From NCBI GenBank assembly GCA_902569245.1, contig CACFTO010000003.1:62001-126000 (forward strand): DNA of 64,000 nucleotides, in the 5' to 3' direction. Numbering within the stretch: the first letter of the stretch is position 1; each line of letters starts with the position of its first letter. Both the position numbers and the translations under genes were made by a program. The notes below the pieces were generated by a model, which was given only the letters and a program-made list of their open reading frames with translations, had not been told where the DNA came from and ran no database searches. Of this stretch, positions 52,286 to 63,334 are shown one piece after another. The stretch comes from an uncultured Pelagibacteraceae bacterium (GTDB taxonomy: Bacteria; Pseudomonadota; Alphaproteobacteria; Pelagibacterales; Pelagibacteraceae).

Positions 52286-52318
52286 CTTTCCCCTTTTTGT
52301 AATTAAAAAAGGGGAAAG
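52286..52318. terminator. Long perfect hairpin after the Lys-rich gene, no T-tract
   Basis: CTTTCCCCTTTTT (52286-52298) pairs perfectly with AAAAAGGGGAAAG (52306-52318), 7-nt loop. Neither strand continues into a T-run, so it is not a standard intrinsic terminator; an RNA-stabilising 3' stem is possible. The rest of the 165-bp gap to manC holds no gene I can support, only an AT-rich palindrome near 52331. Confidence 0.6.
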
Positions 52319-52438
52319 TAGTTAATCAACAAAATTTTAAAATTAAGGGGAAATAAAGATGTTTTATAATTTAAAATTTTATTAGAATTTTATAATTAAT
52401 GTTGATGACAAAAATATTTATAGATTATTACAATTTAA

Positions 52439-53647
52439 TTAAAGTTTATTTGCTCTACCATAAATGTCTTGATATCTAACAATATCAGTCTCTTTTAGAA
52501 TTGAACCAACTTGAGCTTCCATAATTTTTACAGGTTTTTTTCCAGGATTTTGTATTCTATGAATTGCTCCTAATGGAATGAAAATATGTTCATTAGGTTT
52601 TTTATTAATGATATTTTTATTTAAAGTTATTCTTGGATTACCTTTGGTAACTAACCAATGTTCTGCTCTATGATGATGTTTTTGAAGACTTAATATACCT
52701 TTAGGTTTAACTGATAATTCTTTAATTAAAAACTCTTTTCCTTCGAATAAATTTAAATAACTCCCCCATGGTCTATAAAAAATATTCTTTTTCTTAAAGT
52801 GTTTTCTTTTATTTTTATCATATATCTTGAGTATCTCTTTCCAACTACCAAGATCAGACCAAGGTATATCTAATTTAATAGCATTAATTTTATTTGTTTT
52901 CTCAAGTATTGCATAATCAAAAGATTTCTCGATTGATTTTTCAAAAGCTCTTTTATTTAAGTAATAAGTATTATTTTTATATTTGCCTTTTTTAATAGCC
53001 TCAACACAACTTTTGTAAGTTTTATTTTGATATTTTTTAAAGTTATTGATTATTGAGTCTTTTCTTAAAAAAAACATGCCAGAATTCCAGTAACCTTTTT
53101 TCTTAATGACTTCTTTTGCTTTTGATAAATTTGGTTTTTCAATAAATTTTGTAACTTTATTTATAGATTTAATTTTTTTAGTTAAAAAATATCCATATTC
53201 ACTTGATGGATTTGTCGGTTTAATTCCAAAAATAAATAAATTTTGATCATCTAAATTTGATTTATTTTTTAATAGGGCTTTATTTAAAATATTAGATTTA
53301 TCAATTAAATGATCTGCTGCAAAAAATATTAATGGTTGCTCTAATGGAATATCCTTTATCAATGCTGAAGCAAGGATTGCCGGTGCAGTATTTTTTTTAG
53401 CTGGTTCTAAAACTATTTTAAACTTTTTTATTTTACTTTTTTTTAAAGCTAATTTGACTTGTTTTAAGTATTTGAGATTTGTGCTGATTATAGGAAAATC
53501 AAAAATTGGTTTATTAACTCTTTCTAAAGTTTTTTGAATTAAACTCCATCCACCAAAATCAATAAATTGTTTTGCTTGATGTTTTTTTTTATCTGGCCAA
53601 AGTCTTGTGCCTGCGCCACCACAAAGTATTACAGGTCTAATTTTCAT
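52439..53647 (-). CDS. manC: Mannose-1-phosphate guanylyltransferase, possibly with isomerase cupin
   Basis: 402 aa. The N-terminal nucleotidyltransferase starts RPVILCGGAGTRLWP with the GGAGTRLWP loop and FIEKPN later. A cupin-like C-terminal domain (from about 310) has KHHHRAEHWLVTKGNPRITL, with metal-binding His, as in type II phosphomannose isomerase fusions. It is shorter than the usual 470 aa. Makes GDP-mannose from mannose-1-phosphate for surface sugars. 1-bp overlap with ilvD, from which it is probably co-transcribed. Confidence 0.85.
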   Translation of the reverse strand: MKIRPVILCGGAGTRLWPDKKKHQAKQFIDFGGWSLIQKTLERVNKPIFDFPIISTNLKYLKQVKLALKKSKIKKFKIVLEPAKKNTAPAILASALIKDIPLEQPLIFFAADHLIDKSNILNKALLKNKSNLDDQNLFIFGIKPTNPSSEYGYFLTKKIKSINKVTKFIEKPNLSKAKEVIKKKGYWNSGMFFLRKDSIINNFKKYQNKTYKSCVEAIKKGKYKNNTYYLNKRAFEKSIEKSFDYAILEKTNKINAIKLDIPWSDLGSWKEILKIYDKNKRKHFKKKNIFYRPWGSYLNLFEGKEFLIKELSVKPKGILSLQKHHHRAEHWLVTKGNPRITLNKNIINKKPNEHIFIPLGAIHRIQNPGKKPVKIMEAQVGSILKETDIVRYQDIYGRANKL

Positions 53648-55365
53648 TAAATATCAGCGTACGTTCTAACCTCGTTTTTACCACCTGGATGAGTTGGTGC
53701 ACCTTTATAAGCTGGTCCTACAGTTTGTGCATATTTCCATAATGTACCATTGCCAAAATTCACTTTCCTCGGTTTCCATTTTTTACGTCTTGCACTTAAT
53801 TCCTTTTTTGTAAGTCTTACGTTAATTGTGCCCTTTTTAGCGTCTATATCGATGATATCCCCATTCCTTAAAAGGGCTATAGGACCGCCTACGGAGGCCT
53901 CAGGGCCCACATGACCGATACAAAAGCCTCTGGTAGCCCCTGAGAACCTACCATCCGTAATAAGGGCTACTTTCTCCCCTTTTCCTTGACCGTAGATTGC
54001 TGCAGTTGTTTGAAGCATTTCTCTCATTCCAGGACCTCCTATTGGTCCTTCGTATCTAATTATAATAATGTCTCCATCTTTGTATTTTCTGTTTATTACC
54101 GCTTTGTACGCAGACTCTTCATTATCAAAACATCTTGCTCTTCCTGTAAATTGTAATTTTTTCAAACCTGCTATTTTTACAATTCCACCTTCTGGAGCTA
54201 AATTACCTTTTAATCCAACAACTCCTCCTGTTGGAGAAATAGGATTTTTATAAGATCTCATTACTTTTTGATTTTCTCTAAATTTTACATTTTTTAAATT
54301 TTCTCTCATGGTTTTGCCTGTAACCGTCATACAATCACCATGGATGTAACCGCCGTCCATTAATGTCTTTAATAACATTGGAACTCCTCCTGCTTCCCAC
54401 ATATCTTTTGCAACATATTTTCCACCAGGTTTTAAATCTGCAAGATAAGGAGTTTTCTTAAATATTTTTGCAACATCCATTAAATCAAATTTAATTCCAA
54501 TTTCATTTGCTATAGCTGGTAAGTGCAATCCTGCATTTGTTGATCCACCTGTTGCTGCAACAATTGTTGCTGCATTTTCGAGAGCTTTTCTAGTTACAAT
54601 ATCTCTTGGTCTAATATTTTTTGCTAATAAATTCATTACAGCTTTACCACTGTCTATTGCATATTTATTTCTTTCTAAATATGGCGCTGGTGTTCCTGCT
54701 GAGAAAGGTAAAGCTAATCCTATTGCTTCAGAAACACATGCCATTGTGTTTGCAGTAAATTGTCCACCACAAGCACCTGCACTTGGACATGCTTTAAGTT
54801 CTAATTTTCTTAAAGCATGCGCTGTCATTTTTTTTGAAGTATATTTTCCAACACCTTCAAATACATCAACAACAGTTACATCTTTACCTTCAAATCTACC
54901 TGGTAAAATAGAACCACCATAAATAAACACACTTGGAACATTTAATCTAACCATAGCCATCATTAAACCTGGTAATGATTTATCACATCCAGCTAATCCA
55001 ACTAATGCATCATAACAATGACCTCTAACTGTAAGTTCTGTTGAGTCTGCAATTACATCTCTTGAAATCAAAGATGATTTCATTCCTTCATGACCCATTG
55101 CAATACCATCTGTTACAGTAATAGTACAAAATTCTCTTGGCGTTCCTCCAGTTGCTTGAACACCTTTTTTAACTGATTGAGCTTGTTTCATTAAATTTAT
55201 GTTACAAGGAGCGGCCTCATTCCATGTTGAAACAACACCAACAAATGGTTTTGCTACATCTTTTTCTGTAAGATCCATTGCATAATAAAAAGATCTTTGA
55301 GGGGCTTTATCAGCACCTATTGTTGTGTGTCTACTTGGTAATTTTTTCTTATTAAATTTTTTCAT
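53647..55365 (-). CDS. ilvD: Dihydroxy-acid dehydratase
   Basis: 572 aa, iron-sulfur enzyme of valine/isoleucine synthesis. GCDKSLPG and [18 protein letters not shown] give the cluster cysteines, and [17 protein letters not shown] is the C-terminal signature. Length matches the family. Begins immediately after valS (1-bp overlap), making a branched-chain-linked valS-ilvD-manC string. Confidence 0.95.
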   Translation of the reverse strand: MKKFNKKKLPSRHTTIGADKAPQRSFYYAMDLTEKDVAKPFVGVVSTWNEAAPCNINLMKQAQSVKKGVQATGGTPREFCTITVTDGIAMGHEGMKSSLISRDVIADSTELTVRGHCYDALVGLAGCDKSLPGLMMAMVRLNVPSVFIYGGSILPGRFEGKDVTVVDVFEGVGKYTSKKMTAHALRKLELKACPSAGACGGQFTANTMACVSEAIGLALPFSAGTPAPYLERNKYAIDSGKAVMNLLAKNIRPRDIVTRKALENAATIVAATGGSTNAGLHLPAIANEIGIKFDLMDVAKIFKKTPYLADLKPGGKYVAKDMWEAGGVPMLLKTLMDGGYIHGDCMTVTGKTMRENLKNVKFRENQKVMRSYKNPISPTGGVVGLKGNLAPEGGIVKIAGLKKLQFTGRARCFDNEESAYKAVINRKYKDGDIIIIRYEGPIGGPGMREMLQTTAAIYGQGKGEKVALITDGRFSGATRGFCIGHVGPEASVGGPIALLRNGDIIDIDAKKGTINVRLTKKELSARRKKWKPRKVNFGNGTLWKYAQTVGPAYKGAPTHPGGKNEVRTYADI

Positions 55366-57992
55366 TATAAACCTTTAAGAGTTAATTCTATTTTTTTAAC
55401 ATCTTTTTCAAGATTAGCAAAGTTGCTTTTCTCTTGCTCTACTATATTTTGTGGTGCACGATCTACAAAGGATTTATTTGATAATCTAACATCAATTTTT
55501 TTCATCTCTTCACTAATTTTTGTAATTTTCTTTTCTAATGTTGATTTGATCATATTTAAATCAACATCTTCATCAAAATATAATTTAAATAACTCACCAC
55601 TTATGACTATACTTGCAGAGGGTTTATCTAGATCTTTTTCATGAAAATTTTTAATTCTTCCATTTTTTTTCATTATATTTTCATTAGAAGATAAAAAGCT
55701 TTTATAATCTTTGTTTGTATTTTCTGTTGAAATTTCAATAAATGATCCGGGACTTATATTTAATTCATTTTTAAATGATCTAATTGATGTAATAAAATTG
55801 ATGATATTATTTATCTCATCATACGATTTTTTTTCATGATAATCATCTTCTGGCCAATTAGCATGCATCAAGTAATCTTTTCCATCTTTATCTAGCTTAT
55901 TATTTAACCATATCTCCTCGGTTACAAATGGAATAAATGGATGAAGTATTATTAAAATTTCCTTAAAAACATATGCTGATGTTTGTCTTAACTCCTTAAT
56001 ATCTTCCTCATTTTCAGAATTTAAAACCGTTTTAGATAACTCTAAATACCAATCACAAAATGAATGCCATACAAATTGATAAATAATCTTAGCTGCTTCA
56101 TCAAATCTATAGTTTTTTAAACTATTTTCCGTGTCGTTTTTAACTTTTACAAGCTCAGATAGTATCCACTTATTAATAGTTAATTTAATATTTTCAGGTT
56201 TTTTCACATCACCAAAATCACACTTATTTTGTGTTAAAAAGTTATTTGCATTCCAAATTTTATTTAAAAAATTTCTATAACCTTTTACCCTGTCTTCAGA
56301 TAATTTTACGTCTCGACCTGGTGATGCCATTGACAAAAGGGTAAATCTCAATGCATCTGCACTATATTTTTCGATAAGTTCTAATGGATCAATAACATTG
56401 CCCTTTGATTTAGACATTTTTTGACCCTTTTCATCTCTAACTAAAGCATGAACATAAATATTTTTAAAAGGTTCCTTATCTAAAAACTCCGTTCCCATCA
56501 TAATCATTCTAGCAACCCAGAAAAATATGATATCAAAACCAGTAACAAGAACACTTGTTGGATAAAATTTTTCAACTTCTGGTGTTTTTTCAGGCCAACC
56601 TAAAGTCGCAAATGGCCAAAGACCTGATGAAAACCAAGTATCTAATACATCTTCATCTCTTTTTAATTTCACTTCTTTTGAATAGAATTCTTTTGCCTGT
56701 TTTTTACATTCAACTTCATTTTCAGCTACAAATATTTTTCCATCAGGTCCGTACCAAGCTGGAATTTGATGTCCCCACCATAATTGACGAGAAATACACC
56801 AAGGTTCAATATTATCCATCCATTGAAAATATGTTTTTGACCAATTTTCAGGAAAAAATTTAGTCTTACCATTATTGACTACTTCTTTTGCTTTAATGGC
56901 TAAAGTTTTTGCATCAACAAACCATTGTTCTGTTAAATAAGGTTCAATAATAGAATTAGATCTATCTCCATAAGGAACTTTATTAACTAACTTTTCTATT
57001 TTTTTTAAAAATTTTCCTTCTTCAAGATGTTCTAAGATTAGTTTTCTTGCAGCAAATCTATCTAAACCTTTATATGGGTCAGACGCATTGTCATTTATTT
57101 TTCCATCAGGAGTGAATATATTAATTATTTCTAACTTGTTTCTTATACCTACATCATAGTCATTAAAATCATGAGCTGGAGTAATTTTTACTGCTCCTGT
57201 TCCTTGTTCAGGATCAGCATAGTCATCTGTTATTATTTTTATTTTTCTATTTGCTAAAGGTATTGTAACTGACTTTCCAACAATGTTTTTAAATCTGTCA
57301 TCTTTTGGATTAACTGCTATTGCGGTATCTCCCAACATAGTTTCAGGTCTTGTTGTTGCAATTGTTATAAATTTATCAGAATTTTCTATAGGGTAATTTA
57401 TATAATAAAGTTGAGAATTTACTTCACGTTGATCAACTTCTAAATCAGATATTGCTGTTTTTAAAACAACATCCCAATTTACAAGTTTTTTTGCTTTGTA
57501 GATTAATTTCTTATTATAAAGATCAACAAATACTTTTATGACTGACTTAGATAAATTTTCATCCATTGTAAAAGCATTACGAGACCAATCACAAGAACAT
57601 CCAAGTTTTTTAAGTTGGTTTATAATAATATCGCCATACTCATTTTTCCATTCCCATACTTTTTCTATAAATTTTTCTCTACCTAAATCGTTTTTTTTTA
57701 CACCTTCTTTTGCAAGTTTTTTTTCAACTAATGCTTGGGTTGCAATACCAGCGTGGTCTGTACCTGGCTGCCATAAAGTTTCATAATTATTCATTCTATG
57801 AAATCTTGTTAAAACATCTTGAATTGAGTTATTTAAAGCATGTCCCATGTGGAGACTTCCAGTTACATTTGGTGGTGGAATTACTATTGAGAATTTTTTT
57901 GAATTTTCTTTGGGTTTAAATAATTCATGTTTTTCCCAATAATCATATATTTTATTCTCAACATTTTTATGCTCATATTTATCAAAACTCAT
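55365..57992 (-). CDS. valS: Valyl-tRNA synthetase
   Basis: 875 aa class I synthetase. HIGH motif is HMGH in [16 protein letters not shown] (about 40-53), editing domain between, and KMSKS in [16 protein letters not shown] near 525. ValS C-terminal coiled-coil arm from about 800 ([18 protein letters not shown]). It attaches valine to tRNA-Val. First gene of valS-ilvD-manC. Confidence 0.97.
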   Translation of the reverse strand: MSFDKYEHKNVENKIYDYWEKHELFKPKENSKKFSIVIPPPNVTGSLHMGHALNNSIQDVLTRFHRMNNYETLWQPGTDHAGIATQALVEKKLAKEGVKKNDLGREKFIEKVWEWKNEYGDIIINQLKKLGCSCDWSRNAFTMDENLSKSVIKVFVDLYNKKLIYKAKKLVNWDVVLKTAISDLEVDQREVNSQLYYINYPIENSDKFITIATTRPETMLGDTAIAVNPKDDRFKNIVGKSVTIPLANRKIKIITDDYADPEQGTGAVKITPAHDFNDYDVGIRNKLEIINIFTPDGKINDNASDPYKGLDRFAARKLILEHLEEGKFLKKIEKLVNKVPYGDRSNSIIEPYLTEQWFVDAKTLAIKAKEVVNNGKTKFFPENWSKTYFQWMDNIEPWCISRQLWWGHQIPAWYGPDGKIFVAENEVECKKQAKEFYSKEVKLKRDEDVLDTWFSSGLWPFATLGWPEKTPEVEKFYPTSVLVTGFDIIFFWVARMIMMGTEFLDKEPFKNIYVHALVRDEKGQKMSKSKGNVIDPLELIEKYSADALRFTLLSMASPGRDVKLSEDRVKGYRNFLNKIWNANNFLTQNKCDFGDVKKPENIKLTINKWILSELVKVKNDTENSLKNYRFDEAAKIIYQFVWHSFCDWYLELSKTVLNSENEEDIKELRQTSAYVFKEILIILHPFIPFVTEEIWLNNKLDKDGKDYLMHANWPEDDYHEKKSYDEINNIINFITSIRSFKNELNISPGSFIEISTENTNKDYKSFLSSNENIMKKNGRIKNFHEKDLDKPSASIVISGELFKLYFDEDVDLNMIKSTLEKKITKISEEMKKIDVRLSNKSFVDRAPQNIVEQEKSNFANLEKDVKKIELTLKGL

Positions 57993-58111
57993 TGATTTGT
58001 TTTATAAATTAATCAAATTAATAAACAATAATGAAAATCATTGCTAAATTTATAGACTAATGATCAAAATGAATTATACAAATGTCGATTACCAAATATT
58101 TTATATTTGAT

Positions 58112-58185
58112 GGCAACGTGGCGGAATGGTTACGCAGAGGATTGCAAATCCTTGTATCCCGGTTCGATTCCGGGCGTTGCCTCCA
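58112..58185 (+). tRNA. tRNA-Cys(GCA)
   Basis: 74 nt with full cloverleaf. Acceptor GGCAACG pairs with CGTTGCC; anticodon stem GAGGA/TCCTT closes the loop TTGCAAA with anticodon GCA; T-arm GGTTCGATTCC. Discriminator U and encoded CCA at the 3' end. Confidence 0.95.
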
Positions 58186-58234
58186 AAAAAAGTATTGAGA
58201 TAAGTTTTAAAAAAAGTAAGTTGTGTGAAAATAT

Positions 58235-58310
58235 TCCTCGGTAGCTCAGTTGGTAGAGCAGTTGACTGTTAATCAATTGGTCGCAGGTTCGAGTCCTGCC
58301 CGAGGAGCCA
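58235..58310 (+). tRNA. tRNA-Asn(GTT)
   Basis: 76 nt. Acceptor TCCTCGG pairs with CCGAGGA; anticodon loop CTGTTAA gives GTT; T-arm GGTTCGAGTCC; encoded GCCA end. It lies 49 bp after tRNA-Cys, same strand. Confidence 0.95.
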
Positions 58311-58316
58311 AATCAA

Positions 58317-58688
58317 TTAAACAGCTTTAGAAGTATTTATTTGTGCTATTTGTAAATTTTTTCCGAATTTAATTTTTTGATCCTGAGTTAACTCTGAGTA
58401 AACTTTAACTAAGAAGTTATAGTTTACATTCATGTGTCCCTCTTTTGATTTGTCAAGATTTACTAAATATTCTGAAAAATCCTCAAAGAAATAACTGATT
58501 GGAACTTTTAAATAATTAGACAATTGTAATAATCTAATAGAACTTACGCCGTTAGTTCCTTTTTCATACTTTTGGATTTGTTGAAAAGTTACGTTTATAG
58601 CTTTTGCTACTTTAGTTTGAGTTAAACCTAGTGCTAATCGTCTTAGCTTTAGCTTATTGCCAAGATGTTTGTTAAAATTATCTTCCAT
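58317..58688 (-). CDS. XRE-family helix-turn-helix regulator
   Basis: 123 aa. An HTH of the lambda repressor type spans about residues 8-65: KLKLRRLALGLTQTKVAKAINVTFQQIQKYEKG. The C-terminal part (LVKVYSELTQDQKIKFGKNL) is alpha-helical. The protein ends 6 bp beyond tRNA-Asn, on the opposite strand. It is similar to small alphaproteobacterial XRE regulators with quorum or cell-cycle roles, but target genes are unknown. Confidence 0.85.
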   Translation of the reverse strand: MEDNFNKHLGNKLKLRRLALGLTQTKVAKAINVTFQQIQKYEKGTNGVSSIRLLQLSNYLKVPISYFFEDFSEYLVNLDKSKEGHMNVNYNFLVKVYSELTQDQKIKFGKNLQIAQINTSKAV

Positions 58689-58833
58689 TCAAGACCCCTC
58701 TTTAAATAAAATAATAATGTGAGTTAATCTAAATAGAAAACTTTATGCAAGTAAAATAATTTTTAAAAAAAATGGTTTTTTTAACTTATTCAAAACCTGT
58801 CAAGTAACTTTTTATGAAGTCTTTAGAATTATT

Positions 58834-59568
58834 TTAAAGAATTTGGCTTAAAAAAAGCTTAGTTCTGTCACTCTTTGGGTTAGCAAAGAATTCTTTAGTG
58901 TCTGCCTTCTCAATTATCATTCCCTCATCCATAAAAATGACTTCATCAGCAACTTCTTTTGCAAATCCCATCTCATGTGTCACAACAATCATCGTCATTC
59001 CGCCTTTTGCAAGACTTACCATTGCATCTAACACTTCTTTTATCATTTCTGGGTCTAAGGCTGAAGTTGGCTCGTCAAATAACATAATTTTTGGTTGCAT
59101 GCATAATGCTCTTGCTATCGCACAACGCTGTTGTTGACCTCCAGAGAGTTGTCCAGGGAACTTATTGGCCTGATCATCTATTTGTACTTTTTTAAGTTGG
59201 TCTAATGCAAGTTCTTGAGCTTCTTTTTTTGGCATTTTTTTTACCCAAATTGGTGCAAGAGTACAATTATCTAAAATTGATAAGTGTGGAAATAAATTAA
59301 ATTGTTGAAAAACCATTCCAACTTCAGCTCTAATTTTTTCAATATCTTTTGTTTTTTCTGATAGTTCATTTCCATCAACAATTATATCTCCTTCTTGGTG
59401 CTCTTCTAATCTATTAATACATCTAATCAGTGTAGATTTACCCGATCCTGATGGTCCACATACTACAATTTTTTTATTTGCCTCAACCTCAAGATTTATG
59501 TTTTTTAAAACTTGAAAATCACCGAACCATTTATTCATATTTTGAATTTTTATAATTGGATCAGGCAT
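58834..59568 (-). CDS. aapP: AapP, general L-amino acid ABC transporter ATPase
   Basis: 244 aa. Walker [10 protein letters not shown] near 37, [13 protein letters not shown]-loop, signature LSGGQQQRC near 140, Walker [11 protein letters not shown] near 160. GlnQ/AapP type. Last gene of aapJQMP. Confidence 0.93.
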   Translation of the reverse strand: MPDPIIKIQNMNKWFGDFQVLKNINLEVEANKKIVVCGPSGSGKSTLIRCINRLEEHQEGDIIVDGNELSEKTKDIEKIRAEVGMVFQQFNLFPHLSILDNCTLAPIWVKKMPKKEAQELALDQLKKVQIDDQANKFPGQLSGGQQQRCAIARALCMQPKIMLFDEPTSALDPEMIKEVLDAMVSLAKGGMTMIVVTHEMGFAKEVADEVIFMDEGMIIEKADTKEFFANPKSDRTKLFLSQIL

Positions 59569-59571
59569 ATT

Positions 59572-60843
59572 TTATCTTTCAGTTTTATATTTTGCCTCTA
59601 AGTTATAACTATATTTACTCATTGCATAGCATATAATCCAGAATACTATTGATGCAAAAATATATCCCTCCATCGCAAATCCTAGCCATTTTGGATTTGT
59701 TTTTGCTAAAGCAAGCATACCTGCTAGTTCAGCTAAACCAACTACAAAGATTAAAGGAGTATCTTTAACTAATGCTAAAAAGGTATTTGCTATCCCAGGT
59801 ATAACTAATTTTAGTGCTTGAGGTAAAATTACAAAAATATGCATTTTCCAATAACCCATTCCTAAAGATTTTGCTGCATCGTATTGACCTCTAGGAAGAG
59901 ATTGTAAACCTCCTCTTATTACCTCTGCACAGTAAGCAGCCTCAAACAATGTAATCGCAATAATTACTCTTACCAATTTATCCATGAAAAAATCTTCAGG
60001 AAGAAACATTGGAAACATTACAGAGGACATAAATAATACTGTAATCAATGGAACACCTCTCCAAAATTCAATATAACATATTGATATATATTTTATTACT
60101 GGAAGATTAGATCTTCTTCCTAATGCAAAAATCATACCTAGTGGAAAACAGAAAATTAGACAGAAAAAAGAAACTATAAAAGTAAGTGACAATCCTCCCC
60201 ATGCTCCAGTTTCTACCCATTGAAGTCCAAATGATCCACCAGATATTAAATAGTAAATAACTAAATATGCAATTACTGGATAGATAATAACATAATACAA
60301 TGCTAAATATTTTTTCAAATTTTCCTTCATGAAATATCCAACAAAGCCTAGTGCTATAACTAATATAAATGCAGTATTAATCCTCCAATGAAATTCATTG
60401 GGATACATTCCATACATAAATCTTCTGAACCAAACTTTAATGTATGTCCAACAAGCGCCTGTACCCGTACAAGCATCTTTTGAGTCGCCAGAAATAGTGG
60501 CGTCAAAAATCATCCAACTTAGAGACTGCGGAAGAGCTTTTATAATTGAAAATAATATTACTAGAGTTAGTAAAGCATTAAAATTATTTGTGTTTATATT
60601 TTTATTTAATAAATCTAATTTTTTATTTCCTGAATAATCAATTCTCATCATATTTAATCCAATTAATCCTATGATTAATGGAAACAAACTAGTTAAGGAT
60701 CCAGGTAAAAAAGATGTTAAATTTACTTTTAAAAAGGCGTTTGATATTACATCAATTAAACTTACTAAAACTAAAAATGAACCAATAATAGAATAGTTTT
60801 TAATATTATCTCTGTTAGGTTTTAAAAAATTTAGTGTTTGCAT
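59572..60843 (-). CDS. aapM: AapM, amino acid ABC permease
   Basis: 423 aa, with a long N-terminal region of several helices and a C-terminal HisM-type permease core. EVIRGGLQSLPRGQYDAAKSLGMG is the amino-acid permease EAA loop near 310-335. Length matches AapM (about 384-430). Begins 3 bp after aapQ. Confidence 0.92.
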   Translation of the reverse strand: MQTLNFLKPNRDNIKNYSIIGSFLVLVSLIDVISNAFLKVNLTSFLPGSLTSLFPLIIGLIGLNMMRIDYSGNKKLDLLNKNINTNNFNALLTLVILFSIIKALPQSLSWMIFDATISGDSKDACTGTGACWTYIKVWFRRFMYGMYPNEFHWRINTAFILVIALGFVGYFMKENLKKYLALYYVIIYPVIAYLVIYYLISGGSFGLQWVETGAWGGLSLTFIVSFFCLIFCFPLGMIFALGRRSNLPVIKYISICYIEFWRGVPLITVLFMSSVMFPMFLPEDFFMDKLVRVIIAITLFEAAYCAEVIRGGLQSLPRGQYDAAKSLGMGYWKMHIFVILPQALKLVIPGIANTFLALVKDTPLIFVVGLAELAGMLALAKTNPKWLGFAMEGYIFASIVFWIICYAMSKYSYNLEAKYKTER

Positions 60844-60846
60844 CGT

Positions 60847-61998
60847 TTACTTTTCTTTAATTTCAATTTTTTTGTTATACCAATTCATTATTGCTGCAAT
60901 AGTTAAACTAATAGTTAGATAGGTTAGCATTGTTATTGAAACAATTTCTATTGCCTTACCTGTCTGCATCAAAGCAGTCCCCGCAAATACAAGTACTAAA
61001 TCTGGGTATGCAATAGCAGCTGCTAAAGATGAATTTTTAGTTAAATTTAAATATTGGTTAGTTGTTGGTGGAATTATAATTCTTAAAGCTTGAGGCATAA
61101 TAACTAACTTTAAAACTTGATTAGGCGTCAAACCTACAGATGCTGCAGCCTCTTTTTGGCCTTTACTAACTCCCTCAATACCAGCTCTAACGCACTCTGC
61201 CACAAAGGTAGAAGTGTATAAAGATAGTGCTAGAACTAATGCTATTAATTCAGGTGGTAAACTTATTCCACCTTCATAAATATAAGAAATCTTTGATAAT
61301 TTTTTGAGCTCAGGTATTTCAAATCCTAAAGATACTCCACCAAACAAGAAGGATAAAAGAGGCAATACAATTAATAGAGCTACTGAATAAAGGAATACCG
61401 GAATTTGTTTACCTTGAGTGTCTCTTAATTTATTTGCGTAATTCCTTAGTACAATGATTGAAATTATTGCTGCAAGACCACAATATAGAAATACACTCAA
61501 ATTTTGCCATACCATTGCTGGTATATAATAACCTTTTACAGTCATATAAGTTACCCCAAACCATGCATTTGCTTTTTCTGGCATAGGTAACGCCCTAAGA
61601 GCTGCGTAATACCAAAAGAAGATTTGTAACAGTAATGGAATATTTCTAAAAAACTCGACGTACCATGCAGCTGAGTTTTTTATTAGATAATTAGAAGATA
61701 GTCTTGCTACACCAATTATAACACCTAGTATTGTACAAATAATAATACTTATAAAAGAAACTAACAAAGTATTTAAAAGTCCAACAAGAAAAGCGCGAGC
61801 ATAGGAGTCTGATCCACTATATTCAATTAATGAAAATTGAACATCAAATGAAGACTCTTGTGATAAAAAATCAAAACCAAAATCAATGCCTCTATTATCC
61901 ATATTGGTCTGAGCATTCAGGGTCAAAAACCCAAAAATAAGAACAACAAACAATATTGCTAAAATCTGAGGTATAAATTTTTTTATAATGTTGTTCAT
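60847..61998 (-). CDS. aapQ: AapQ, amino acid ABC permease
   Basis: 383 aa with HisM-type core; EFFRNIPLLLQIFFWYYA near 135-150 and ECVRAGIEGVSKGQKEAAASVGL (EAA loop) near 265-285. The NSSLAAAIAYPDLV stretch is typical of AapQ. Starts 64 bp after aapJ, across a terminator-like hairpin. Confidence 0.93.
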   Translation of the reverse strand: MNNIIKKFIPQILAILFVVLIFGFLTLNAQTNMDNRGIDFGFDFLSQESSFDVQFSLIEYSGSDSYARAFLVGLLNTLLVSFISIIICTILGVIIGVARLSSNYLIKNSAAWYVEFFRNIPLLLQIFFWYYAALRALPMPEKANAWFGVTYMTVKGYYIPAMVWQNLSVFLYCGLAAIISIIVLRNYANKLRDTQGKQIPVFLYSVALLIVLPLLSFLFGGVSLGFEIPELKKLSKISYIYEGGISLPPELIALVLALSLYTSTFVAECVRAGIEGVSKGQKEAAASVGLTPNQVLKLVIMPQALRIIIPPTTNQYLNLTKNSSLAAAIAYPDLVLVFAGTALMQTGKAIEIVSITMLTYLTISLTIAAIMNWYNKKIEIKEK

Positions 61999-62011
61999 CA
62001 GAAACTATAAT

Positions 62012-62044
62012 AAAAAAAAGGGCTAGAAATATCTAGCCCTTTTT
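62012..62044 (-). terminator. Intrinsic terminator/attenuator between aapJ and aapQ
   Basis: On the minus strand AAAAAGGGCTAGA pairs with TCTAGCCCTTTTT around a 4-nt loop, ending in T8, a textbook intrinsic terminator. It stands just after the aapJ stop, so read-through to the permease genes must be partial. Confidence 0.85.
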
Positions 62045-62062
62045 AAGTAATTTGAAATAAAA

Positions 62063-63103
62063 TTATCTTGCTGGTGGTACGTATAATATTCCACCTTTAG
62101 TCCATAGTTCATTTGGACCTCTGTCAGGTAGAATTCCAGTGTCTGCTATATTTCTTTTGTAGCTTTCACCGTAGTTACCAACTTGTTTGATAATTCTTAA
62201 GTTCCATTCGTTATCTAGACCAAAAGCTGCGCCTAATTCACCTTCAGCACCAACCAATCTTTTGATTGCTGGATTGTTTGAAGTTTTCATCATATCAGCA
62301 TTTGATGAGTTAACACCATATTCTTCAGCTTCAATCATAGTATTTAAAGACCATCTTACTATATCTTCCCAAACAGAATCGCCTTGACGTACAACTGGTC
62401 CAAGTGGCTCTTTTGAAATAGTTTCAGGTAATACTACGTGATCGTCTGGAGCTGACAATTTAGTTCTTTGAGCAGCTAGACCAGATTTATCTGTTGTGTA
62501 TGTATCACATCTACCTGCATCATAAGCAGCTACGACTTCATCAGCTTTCTCAAAAACTACTGGCTCATATGAAATTCCTCTTGAATCAAAGAAATCTCTC
62601 ATATTAAGCTCGGTTGTAGTTCCTAAGTTTGTGCAAACCGAAGTTCCATTTTTAAATTCACTCGTAGATGCAATTCCTGAACCTTTTCTTACCATGAAAC
62701 CTTGTCCATCATAAAAGTTTACACCTACAAATGTTAAACCAATGTCAGCATCTCTTGATAGTGTCCAAGTTGTATTTCTTGATAAAATGTCAATTTCACC
62801 AGAAGTAAGTGCAGTAAATCTTTCTTTTGCACTTAAAGGAGTAAACTTAACCTTAGTTGCATCTCCTAATGTTGCAGCTGCAACAGCTCTACATACATCA
62901 ACATCTATTCCTGTCCAATTTCCAGACTCATCTGCGTTTGAAAATCCAGGTAGACCCTGAGAAACACCACATCTTACAAATCCTCTTTTTTTAGTGTTCT
63001 CAAGAGTTTTTGATTTCTTAGCAGCCATTGCTTCTGTTGAAAATGCAAACAGCACAGCAAACATAGCGACTACAGAAGCCAATTGTTTTATTATTTTAAA
63101 CAT
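62063..63103 (-). CDS. aapJ: AapJ, periplasmic amino acid-binding protein
   Basis: 346 aa with signal peptide (cut after AMAA near residue 28). RGFVRCGVSQGLPGFSN and GIDVDVCRAVAAATLGD near 40-75 are the AapJ signature, with FTALTSGEIDILSRNTTWTLSRD in the following stretch. Binds L-amino acids broadly; first gene of aapJQMP. Confidence 0.94.
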   Translation of the reverse strand: MFKIIKQLASVVAMFAVLFAFSTEAMAAKKSKTLENTKKRGFVRCGVSQGLPGFSNADESGNWTGIDVDVCRAVAAATLGDATKVKFTPLSAKERFTALTSGEIDILSRNTTWTLSRDADIGLTFVGVNFYDGQGFMVRKGSGIASTSEFKNGTSVCTNLGTTTELNMRDFFDSRGISYEPVVFEKADEVVAAYDAGRCDTYTTDKSGLAAQRTKLSAPDDHVVLPETISKEPLGPVVRQGDSVWEDIVRWSLNTMIEAEEYGVNSSNADMMKTSNNPAIKRLVGAEGELGAAFGLDNEWNLRIIKQVGNYGESYKRNIADTGILPDRGPNELWTKGGILYVPPAR

Positions 63104-63233
63104 TATTTTCCTCTTTTTATTATTTATTTGTTAACAAATTATTCAAAATGTTATTTTTGAATACTGGAGTAAAGCAGAAAGTAATACAACCATCAATGGT
63201 AAAATAACCTCATCAATATTGATCAATTAAAGG

Positions 63234-63310
63234 TGGCGCGCCCTGGAGGATTCGAACCTCCGACCCTCGGTTTAGAAAACCGATGCTCTATCCAGCTGAG
63301 CTAAGGGCGC
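63234..63310 (-). tRNA. tRNA-Arg(TCT)
   Basis: 77 nt on the minus strand. Acceptor GCGCCCT/AGGGCGC, anticodon stem TCGGT/ACCGA around TTTCTAA with anticodon TCT (AGA codons), T-arm GGTTCGAATCC, encoded CCA. AGA is the dominant Arg codon in this AT-rich genome. Confidence 0.95.
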
Positions 63311-63334
63311 AAAAAACAATCTTATAATACTAAA

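Noticed and set aside
58112..58310. tRNA-Cys/tRNA-Asn as an attachment site for an integrated island
   Set aside because: No integrase, direct repeat of the tRNA 3' end or phage-like genes are seen on either side.
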